From contig NZ_BMSV01000003.1 in assembly GCF_014649335.1 (NCBI RefSeq), positions 558,001 through 622,000 on the forward strand: a stretch of DNA of 64,000 bases. Direction: 5' to 3'. Source of the stretch: Streptomyces roseolilacinus (GTDB lineage Bacteria > Actinomycetota > Actinomycetes > Streptomycetales > Streptomycetaceae). The notes beneath the pieces were generated by a model, which saw only the letters and a program-made list of their open reading frames with translations, was not told where the DNA came from and ran no database searches. Position numbers and translations under genes: made by a program. Positions 56,159 through 64,000 of this stretch are shown one piece after another (the first letter of the stretch is position 1; each line of letters starts with the position of its first letter).

Positions 56159-56195
56159 CGTCGTCCGGACCGGTGGAGCGGAGCCGTGCGTGGTA

Positions 56196-56229
56196 CCGCC
56201 CCCCGGCGCTGTGCGGCGCCGGGGGGCGG
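56196..56229. terminator. Terminator downstream of aceB
   Basis: CCGCCCCCCGGCGC and GCGCCGGGGGGCGG form a perfect 14-bp stem with a 6-base loop between the helicase remnant and the aceB stop. Confidence 0.8.
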
Positions 56230-56265
56230 GGCGGCCCCGGGAGGGGCGGTCGGCTGCTGTGCGGG

Positions 56266-57888
<1,623 letters not shown>

Positions 57889-58037
57889 GAGCTGTCACTT
57901 CCTTCAGCGGGCTTGGCGGGGCGGCGGGCGGCGCGGCCGCCGGGCCCATACGCGCGTGGCACGGAGTGCCGCATGAGCCGTGGTGCGGTCGCGGGCGCCT
58001 GTGAACTGGCTGGTCCTTCTGATCAGTGGATACTAGT

Positions 58038-58070
58038 TTCCTCATGGTGGAAGTTCAATGGATTGTTGAC
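58038..58070. promoter_or_regulatory. Motif-A and motif-B operators upstream of aceB
   Basis: TTCCTCATGGTGGAA (motif A, 58038-58052) is followed one base later by TTCAAT-GGATT-GTTGAC (motif B, 58054-58070). Both lie 150-180 bp before the aceB start, so a long leader or a nearby promoter is implied. Confidence 0.65.
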
Positions 58071-58129
58071 GTCGAGATTCTTCGGGTCGACACAACGTGG
58101 CGCTCGGTGCCGCACCGTGCACGGCCCGT

Positions 58130-58780
58130 TCACCCCGACCCTTCCAGGCGCGCCAGATCCGCCGCCGTGTCGATGTCGTACGGCTCCGCCACGTCCCCGC
58201 ACGGCACCAGCGCGATCTCCGCCTCGTGCGCCCGCAGGTAGGCCCGCGCCCCCTGGTCGCCCTCCGCGCCCGCCGCGACCTCCGCCCACCGGTCCGCGCC
58301 CAGCAGCACCGGGTGCCCGCGCCGCGCGCCGTACGACGCCGAGGCCAGCGAACCGCGCCCCCGGTACGCCCCCGCCACCCGCGCCATCGCCTCCGCGCCG
58401 ATCCCCGGCTGGTCCACCAGCACCACCAGCGCCGCGTCCGCCCCGCCGCCCGGCGCCCCCTCCAGCGACGCCAGGCCCACCCGTAGCGACGAGCCCATGC
58501 CCCGCTCCCACTCCGGGTTCTCCACCAGCACGCACCCCGCGAGGTCCGCCCGTTCCCGCACGGTCCGGGCCGCGGCGCCCAGCACCACGTGGACCTGCCC
58601 GCACCCGGCCGCCCGCAGCGCGGCCACCGCGTGCTCCACCAGCGGCCGTCCGCGGTGCTCCAGCAGGGCCTTCGGCCGTCCGCCGAGCCGCCGGCCGCCC
58701 CCCGCCGCGAGCAGCAGGCCGGCGACCGGCGCCGAGGGGGAGGGGGCCGTCGTGGTGTCGTTCGTTCTCGTGCCGTCCAT
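58130..58780 (-). CDS. MocA-like molybdenum cofactor cytidylyltransferase
   Basis: 216-aa nucleotidyltransferase of the MobA/MocA family. N-terminal GLLLAAGGGRRLGGRPKALL is the NTP-binding signature. Later segments ENPEWERGMGSSLRVGLASL, LVVLVDQPGI (metal-binding DQP) and YGARRGHPVLLG are typical. MocA-type enzymes add CMP to molybdopterin for xanthine dehydrogenase-type hydroxylases, fitting a purine locus, though no hydroxylase is in the window. The ATG at 58780 is chosen over the longer frame to 58867. Confidence 0.82.
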   Translation of the reverse strand: MDGTRTNDTTTAPSPSAPVAGLLLAAGGGRRLGGRPKALLEHRGRPLVEHAVAALRAAGCGQVHVVLGAAARTVRERADLAGCVLVENPEWERGMGSSLRVGLASLEGAPGGGADAALVVLVDQPGIGAEAMARVAGAYRGRGSLASASYGARRGHPVLLGADRWAEVAAGAEGDQGARAYLRAHEAEIALVPCGDVAEPYDIDTAADLARLEGSG

Positions 58781-58913
58781 GGGAAGTGCATACCGCACCC
58801 GTTCACGCATGGAGCCGAGGCGCCTCGCTTGGATAGGGTGCGGGTCCGGCACCGCAGTGCCGTTCACGTAGGCACCGCACGCGCGGTGAGTCCTTTTCAG
58901 GAGACATGGATCG

Positions 58914-60800
58914 ATGAGTGGTGGTCAGCACCATGGGGGGACCGTCTTCCAGCCGCTGGAGGAGGACGACCCGCGTTCCGTCGCGGGATACCGGCTCGCG
59001 GCGCGTCTCGGCGCCGGCGGCATGGGCAAGGTCTATCTGTCGTACACACCGGGCGGCCGCCCCGTCGCCATCAAGGTGATCCGGCCCGACTTCGCGCAGG
59101 ACGCCGAGTTCCGGCGCCGCTTCGCCCAGGAGGTCCAGGCCGCGCAGCGCGTCCAGGGCCTCTACACCGCGCCGGTCATCGACGCCGACACCGACGCCCG
59201 TGAACCGTGGCTCGCCACCGCGTACGTCCCCGGCCCCTCCCTCGCCGACGCCGTGCAGAAGCACGGCCCGATGCCGGTCGACACGGTGCTGCTGCTCGTC
59301 GCCGGCATCGCCGAGGCCCTCCAGGTCATCCACGGCGCGGGCATCGTCCACCGCGACCTGAAGCCCGGCAACGTCCTCCTCGCCTCCGACGGGCCGCGCG
59401 TCATCGACTTCGGCATCGCCCGGGCCGCCGACGCCACGTCGCTCACCAGCAGCGGCGTCACCATCGGCACCCCGTCGTTCATGGCGCCCGAGCAGGCCGC
59501 CGGCAGCAAGGTGACGCCCGCGACGGACGTCTTCGCGCTCGGGCAGGTCGCCGCGTACGCCGCGCTGGGCAGCCCCGCGTTCGGTGAGGGCACGTCGCAC
59601 GGCGTGCTCTACCGCATCGTGCACGAGGAGCCCTCGCTGGACGGGCTCCCCGACCAGCTGCGCGAGCTGGTCACCCGCTGCCTGGCGAAGGACGCGGCCG
59701 AACGGCCCTCCATCGCCGAAGTGCTGACGATGTGTCATCAGGCCAGTGACCAGACGGCACTGCGGCGCCCCGAGGAGTGGCTGCCCGGCGCCGTCGCGGC
59801 CGACATCACCACCCGCGCCGCCGCCCCGGCCCCGGCCGCCGTCACGACGCCGCCCCCGCCGGCCGCACCGCCCGCCGGGCAGGCCGCGGCCGGGCCCGCC
59901 GCCCCGGCCACCGGCCTCGCGACCCCCGCCCCCACCCATCCGGCCACCGCCCACGCCGCGCCGTCCGCGCCGCCGCAGGGCTTCGGCCCGCCGCCCACCA
60001 CGGGCCCCGGCCACGCCCCCACGCCCCCGCCGCACCCGGCCCCCGCGCCGCACCCCTACGCCCACCCGGTCGTCGGCGCCGCGCCGTACGGTCCCGGCGC
60101 GCCCGCCCCGGCACCGGCCCCCGCGCCGAAGCGCAGGTCCCGTGCCGCGCTCATCGCGATCGCCGCGGTCGTCGCCTTCGCCGTCGCGGGCGGCGCCACC
60201 GCGTACACCCTCCTGAAGGACAAGGGGAACGGCAAGCCCACCGACCAGGCGCGGGACACGACCTCCGGCGCGCCCGCCACCCCGGCCGCCGGCACGGACA
60301 CCGCCGGTCAGGGCGACGGCGAGGGCGACCAGGCCGGCGACGGCACCGGTACGGGCGCCGACGCGGGCGCCGACGGCGGCACCCCGTCCCAGGACGCCGC
60401 CCCCGCCACCCCGCCGCAGCCGGTCGACTTCAAGGGCATCGACCTCACGGAGGGGTACGAACTGTCCCTCGCGGACGACCCGGTGAAGCCGAAGGACGAC
60501 GGCGGCGACATCCGCTACGGCATCTCCGGCCTCTCCACGCCCAGCAGCGGCGGCCGCCTGGTGCTCCTGCGCAACGGGCAGGCCGGCTCGCTGGACACCT
60601 GCCTCAACGAGACGCGCTTCACCACCTCCATCGGGAGGTCGCAGATGTCCAAGGGCTCCCGCGTGTGCCTGCAGAACGGCGCCGGGGACGTGGCCCTGCT
60701 GACCGTCGTCGGCTTCTCGCCCGAGTCCGACCCCAGCGACTACCTCACCCTCGACGCGACGGTGTGGCGCGGGGCGATGGACGTGGAGCAGACCGGCTGA
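58914..60800 (+). CDS. Serine/threonine protein kinase, PknB-like, single-pass membrane
   Basis: 628-aa Hanks-type kinase. Gly-loop GAGGMGKV at 33-40, Lys54 (VAIKVIRP), catalytic HRDLKPGN at 147-153, DFG at 165-167 and APE at 191-193 are all intact. A Pro/Ala-rich linker (about 300-405), one membrane helix (about 408-430, ALIAIAAVVAFAVAGGATAY) and a secreted Asp/Gly/Thr-rich spacer lead to an extracellular beta-rich domain (about 500-628) with a Cys pair. It probably senses an extracellular signal. No PASTA repeats. Confidence 0.92.
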   Translation: MSGGQHHGGTVFQPLEEDDPRSVAGYRLAARLGAGGMGKVYLSYTPGGRPVAIKVIRPDFAQDAEFRRRFAQEVQAAQRVQGLYTAPVIDADTDAREPWLATAYVPGPSLADAVQKHGPMPVDTVLLLVAGIAEALQVIHGAGIVHRDLKPGNVLLASDGPRVIDFGIARAADATSLTSSGVTIGTPSFMAPEQAAGSKVTPATDVFALGQVAAYAALGSPAFGEGTSHGVLYRIVHEEPSLDGLPDQLRELVTRCLAKDAAERPSIAEVLTMCHQASDQTALRRPEEWLPGAVAADITTRAAAPAPAAVTTPPPPAAPPAGQAAAGPAAPATGLATPAPTHPATAHAAPSAPPQGFGPPPTTGPGHAPTPPPHPAPAPHPYAHPVVGAAPYGPGAPAPAPAPAPKRRSRAALIAIAAVVAFAVAGGATAYTLLKDKGNGKPTDQARDTTSGAPATPAAGTDTAGQGDGEGDQAGDGTGTGADAGADGGTPSQDAAPATPPQPVDFKGIDLTEGYELSLADDPVKPKDDGGDIRYGISGLSTPSSGGRLVLLRNGQAGSLDTCLNETRFTTSIGRSQMSKGSRVCLQNGAGDVALLTVVGFSPESDPSDYLTLDATVWRGAMDVEQTG

Positions 60801-60807
60801 GCCGGCC

Positions 60808-60832
60808 GGGCGGCTCCCCGCCGGAGCCGCCC
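60808..60832. terminator. Bidirectional terminator between kinase and allR
   Basis: GGGCGGCTCC and GGAGCCGCCC form a perfect 10-bp stem around CCGCC, between convergent genes. Confidence 0.75.
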
Positions 60833-60894
60833 CGGCTCCGGCGGCCACCGGCGCGTCCGGCCCGCTCCCGCGCCGGCGGCCGGCGCCCCCGCGC

Positions 60895-61704
60895 TCAGCC
60901 CTGGGAGGCCGAGGTGGTGGTCAGGGCGGTGGCCAGGTCGCGGGCCACCTCCTGGAGGACGGGGACGATCCGGTCCGTCGCCGCCTCCGTCACCCGGCCC
61001 GCCGGGCCCGAGATGGAGATCGCCGCCGGGGTCGGCGCGTCGGGCACCGGCACCGCGAGGCACCGCACCCCCATCTCCTGCTCGTTGTCGTCCACGGCGT
61101 ACCCCGCCGCCCGCACCTGCTCCAGCGCCGCGAGGAACCCCTCGGGCGTGGTGATGGTCTTCTCCGTCGCCGCCGGCATGCCCGTACGGGCGAGCAGCGC
61201 CCGCACCTCCTCCGGCGGGGTGTGCGCGAGCAGCGCCTTGCCGACGCCCGTGGAGTGCGGCAGCACCCGCCGGCCTACCTCGGTGAACATCCGCATCGAG
61301 TGCTTGGACGGCACCTGCGCGACGTACACGATCTCGTCCCCGTCGAGCAGGGCCATGTTCGCGGTCTCGCCGGTCTCCTCGACGAGCCGCGCCAGGTAGG
61401 GCCGCGCCCAGGTGCCGAGGAGGCGGGAGGCGGACTCGCCGAGGCGGATCAGGCGGGGGCCGAGCGCGTACCGCCGGTTGGCCTGCTGGCGCACGTACCC
61501 GCAGGCGACGAGGGTGCGCATCAGCCGGTGGATGGTGGGCAGCGGCAGGCCGCTGCTGGCGGAGAGCTCGCTCAGCCCCACCTCGCCCCCGGCGTCGGCC
61601 ATCCGCTCCAGGAGGTCGAAGGCACGCTCAAGGGACTGCACGCCACCCGTGCCGGCGGTGGGCTTGGCGGCGGCGTCGGTGGTGCTGGCGCTGGACGACG
61701 GCAC
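60895..61704 (-). CDS. allR: IclR-family allantoin regulator AllR
   Basis: 269-aa IclR regulator. The N-terminal winged HTH (SLERAFDLLERMADAGGEVG, then LPLPTIHRLMRTLVACGYVR) is followed by the IclR effector domain (GETANMALLDGDEIVYVAQV, LPHSTGVGKALLAH, GYAVDDNEQEMGVRCLAVPV). AllR proteins repress allantoin genes and are relieved by allantoin-pathway metabolites. The GTG at 61704 has AAAGGA upstream; a TTG start at 61734 is less likely. Divergent from allB across a region with candidate operators. Confidence 0.88.
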   Translation of the reverse strand: MPSSSASTTDAAAKPTAGTGGVQSLERAFDLLERMADAGGEVGLSELSASSGLPLPTIHRLMRTLVACGYVRQQANRRYALGPRLIRLGESASRLLGTWARPYLARLVEETGETANMALLDGDEIVYVAQVPSKHSMRMFTEVGRRVLPHSTGVGKALLAHTPPEEVRALLARTGMPAATEKTITTPEGFLAALEQVRAAGYAVDDNEQEMGVRCLAVPVPDAPTPAAISISGPAGRVTEAATDRIVPVLQEVARDLATALTTTSASQG

Positions 61705-61871
61705 GTCAACGGTCCTTTCGAGGCGGATGGACAAGGCAGCAGCCTACCGGGCCCTCCCGCCGGGCACACCGCCCGCAGCGGGGCGTCCCGGCCGGTCAGG
61801 GCCCGTTTGTCCGTGTGTCCGCGGGGTTGCTCACGCGCTCCCGGACACCTCCCCTGTGCGGAGCTACGTTC

Positions 61872-61987
61872 TTCTCTGCGAAATCATATTTCCACTTTGT
61901 GGAATCCGCCAAGTGGACCTCCATGCTCCGGACTCCCCTTGACGCCGCTCGGCGGGCGGGTGAAGACTCCTTCAACAGAACGTTGAA
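61872..61987. promoter_or_regulatory. Motif-A and motif-B operators between allR and allB
   Basis: TTCCACTTTGTGGAA (61890-61904) is a perfect motif-A palindrome; a weaker TTC-TCTGC-GAA dyad lies about 20 bp upstream (61872-61882). Motif B, TTCAAC-AGAAC-GTTGAA (61971-61987), is a perfect 6-bp-arm palindrome 20 bp before allB, close to its ribosome binding site. Confidence 0.75.
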
Positions 61988-62007
61988 TTTCCGCTGAGGG
62001 GAGAGGC

Positions 62008-63366
62008 GTGGACGTGAGCATGGGCGTGAACGGCGAGGTGGACCTGGTGCTGCGCTCGACGCGCGTCGTCACCCTGGACGGCACGCGCCCCGCGTCCGTC
62101 GCCGTGGCCGGCGGCACCATCGCCGCGGTCCTGCCGCACGACGCCGAGGTGCCCGCCGGGGCGCGGCTGGAGGACGTCGGCGACCACGTCGTCCTGCCCG
62201 GCCTGGTCGACACCCACGTCCACGTGAACGACCCCGGCCGCACCGAGTGGGAGGGCTTCTGGACCGCCACCCGCGCCGCGGCCGCCGGCGGCATCACCAC
62301 CCTCCTCGACATGCCGCTCAACTCCCTGCCCCCCACGACCACCGTGGAGCACCTGCGCGTCAAGCGGGACGTCGCCCGGCCCAAGGCCCACGTCGACGTG
62401 GGCTTCTGGGGCGGCGCCCTCCCGGACAACGTCAAGGACCTGCGGCCGCTGCACGAGGCCGGCGTCTTCGGCTTCAAGTGCTTCCTATCGCCCTCCGGCG
62501 TCGACGAGTTCCCCCGGCTCGACCAGGACCAGCTGGCCGCGTCCCTCGCCGAGATCACCGGCTTCGGCGGGCTGATGATCGTGCACGCCGAGGACCCGCA
62601 CCACCTCGACGCCGCCCCCGGCGGGAGCTCGACCCGGTACGCCGACTTCCTCGCCTCCCGCCCCCGCGACGCGGAGAACACCGCCGTCGGGAACCTCATC
62701 GCCCAGGCCCGCCGCCTCGGCGCGCGCGTCCACGTCCTGCACCTGTCGTCCGCCGACGCCCTGCCGCTCATCGCCGCCGCCCGGAGCGAGGGCGTCCGGG
62801 TCACCGTCGAGACGTGCCCGCACTTCCTCACCCTGACCGCCGAGGAGGTGCCGGACGGGGCGACCGAGTTCAAGTGCTGCCCGCCCATCCGCGAGACCGC
62901 CAACCAGGACGCCCTGTGGCAGGGCCTCGCGGACGGCGTCATCGACTGCGTCGTCTCCGACCACTCCCCGTCCACCGCGGACCTCAAGACCCCCGACTTC
63001 TCCACCGCCTGGGGCGGCATCTCCTCCCTCCAACTGGGCCTGTCCGCCGTCTGGACCGAGGCCCGCCGGCGCGGCCACACCCTCGACGACGTGGCCCGCT
63101 GGATGTCCACCGCCCCCGCCGCCCTCGCCGGACTCGACCGCAAGGGCGCCGTCGAAGCCGGCCGCGACGCCGACTTCGCCGTCCTCGCCCCCGACGAGAC
63201 CTTCACCGTCGACCCGGCCCTGCTGCACCACCGCAACCGGGTCACCGCCTACGCGGGCCGCACCCTGTACGGCGTCGTCACCTCCACCTGGCTGCGCGGC
63301 GTACGCATCGCCGACCGCGGCCGCCCCGCCGCACCCAGCGGGCGACTGCTCGAAAGGAACAAGTGA
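62008..63366 (+). CDS. allB: Allantoinase
   Basis: 452-aa cyclic amidohydrolase opening allantoin to allantoate. Metal ligands: His pair in [20 protein letters not shown] near 66, the carboxylated Lys in [12 protein letters not shown] near 155, His in [10 protein letters not shown] and [12 protein letters not shown], and Asp in VVSDHSPS. The GTG at 62008 has GAGGGGAGAGG upstream; an ATG at 62020 is possible. Its stop overlaps the allantoicase start, forming the allB-alc operon. Confidence 0.94.
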   Translation: MDVSMGVNGEVDLVLRSTRVVTLDGTRPASVAVAGGTIAAVLPHDAEVPAGARLEDVGDHVVLPGLVDTHVHVNDPGRTEWEGFWTATRAAAAGGITTLLDMPLNSLPPTTTVEHLRVKRDVARPKAHVDVGFWGGALPDNVKDLRPLHEAGVFGFKCFLSPSGVDEFPRLDQDQLAASLAEITGFGGLMIVHAEDPHHLDAAPGGSSTRYADFLASRPRDAENTAVGNLIAQARRLGARVHVLHLSSADALPLIAAARSEGVRVTVETCPHFLTLTAEEVPDGATEFKCCPPIRETANQDALWQGLADGVIDCVVSDHSPSTADLKTPDFSTAWGGISSLQLGLSAVWTEARRRGHTLDDVARWMSTAPAALAGLDRKGAVEAGRDADFAVLAPDETFTVDPALLHHRNRVTAYAGRTLYGVVTSTWLRGVRIADRGRPAAPSGRLLERNK

Positions 63367-64000
63367 ATCCCGTGACCGACACCGCGACCGGCTCCACCGA
63401 CTCCACCGGCATACCGCGCTTCACCGGCGCCGCGGCCCCCTACGGCGGCGGCGACCCCTACGCCGACTACCGCACCGCCGACTTCCCCTTCACCGGCTTC
63501 GCCGACCTCGCCGACCGGCGCCTCGGCGCGGGCGTCGTCGCCGCCAACGACGAGTTCTTCGCCGAGCGGGAGAACCTCCTCACGCCGCGGCCCGCGGAGT
63601 TCGACCCCGAGCACTTCGGCCACAAGGGCAAGGTCATGGACGGCTGGGAGACCCGCCGCCGGCGCGGCGCCTCCGCCGACCGGCCGCACCCCACCGCCGA
63701 CGACCACGACTGGGCGCTGGTACGGCTCGGCGCGCCCGGCGTGATCCGCGGCATCGTCGTCGACACCGCCCACTTCCGCGGCAACCACCCGCAGGCCGTC
63801 TCCGTCGAGGCCGCGTCCGTGCCCGGCTCCCCCTCGCCCGAGGAACTCCTCGGCCCCGGCACCGAGTGGACCACCCTCGTCCCCCGCACCGCCGTCGGCG
63901 GGCACGCGGCGAACGGCTTCGCCGTCGACGCGGAGCGCCGCTTCACCCACCTGCGCCTCAACCAGCACCCCGACGGCGGCGTCGCCCGCCTGCGCGTGTA
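63363..64000 (+). CDS. alc: Allantoicase, 3' end outside window
   Basis: The N-terminal 212 codons of allantoicase, which cleaves allantoate to ureidoglycolate and urea. Recognisable segments: [20 protein letters not shown], then [30 protein letters not shown] and [20 protein letters not shown] with [14 protein letters not shown]. The GTG at 63363 overlaps the allB stop (GTGA) and has AAGGA upstream; GTG at 63372 is the alternative. The C-terminal half-repeat lies beyond the window. Confidence 0.92.
   Translation, partial: MNPVTDTATGSTDSTGIPRFTGAAAPYGGGDPYADYRTADFPFTGFADLADRRLGAGVVAANDEFFAERENLLTPRPAEFDPEHFGHKGKVMDGWETRRRRGASADRPHPTADDHDWALVRLGAPGVIRGIVVDTAHFRGNHPQAVSVEAASVPGSPSPEELLGPGTEWTTLVPRTAVGGHAANGFAVDAERRFTHLRLNQHPDGGVARLRV

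Overview
The window is very GC-rich with strong third-position GC bias, GGAGG-type ribosome binding sites, frequent GTG starts and ATGA/GTGA stop-start overlaps. With its gene families (TioE, AllR, XRE/DUF397 pairs, DUF5133, SpoIIE phosphatases) this points to an actinobacterium, almost certainly a Streptomyces chromosome. No rRNA, tRNA or CRISPR array was seen. Most functional calls rest on recognised protein families; no database search was possible.

Layout. (1) 1-3.1 kb: the 3' part of an SDR oxidoreductase, an AraC-type regulator and an O-methyltransferase. (2) About 3.1-18.4 kb: a decayed, island-like region bounded by two copies of the 3' end of a corA magnesium transporter gene. It holds a 5'-truncated tyrosine integrase, an IS5-family element with CTAG target duplication, an IS630 remnant and several broken genes. 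It also holds intact genes: a SpoIIE phosphatase with DUF5133, a lipoprotein/27-aa peptide/DUF6766 set, a molybdopterin oxidoreductase with a small helical partner, and an alcohol dehydrogenase. (3) 18.2-31 kb: corA, a winged-helix protein, a LuxR regulator facing two acyl-CoA ligases, a MerR/serine hydrolase pair, an erythromycin-esterase-like gene facing a double-HTH TioE regulator, a GNAT protein and a zinc-ribbon protein. (4) 31.1-43.3 kb and 56.2-64 kb: two halves of a purine/allantoin/glyoxylate catabolic locus. (5) 43.3-56.2 kb: an accessory block lying between those halves, with a STAND ATPase, a DnaQ-like exonuclease, a TIGR03086-type protein, an XRE/DUF397/HATPase trio, and a 1559-aa RHS toxin followed by its probable immunity gene.

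How the catabolic genes fit together. An NCS2 permease would import purines. An amidohydrolase resembling 8-oxoguanine deaminase could yield urate, and a MocA-like enzyme would serve molybdenum hydroxylases such as xanthine dehydrogenase. Uricase, HIU hydrolase and OHCU decarboxylase convert urate to allantoin; catalase next door can remove the H2O2 made by uricase. Allantoinase and allantoicase continue towards glyoxylate. Glyoxylate is then used by Gcl, Hyi and GlxR to make glycerate, or by malate synthase to make malate. AllR (IclR family) is encoded beside allB.

Two recurrent palindromes tie the locus together. Motif A (TTCC-N7-GGAA, 15 bp) lies before gcl, hyi-glxR, allB and aceB. Motif B (TTCAAC-N5-GTTGAA, 17 bp) lies before uraD-uraH-uricase, catalase, allB and aceB. 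A small MTH1187-like protein plus an HTH_22 regulator encoded beside the uricase operon are candidates for a second regulator.
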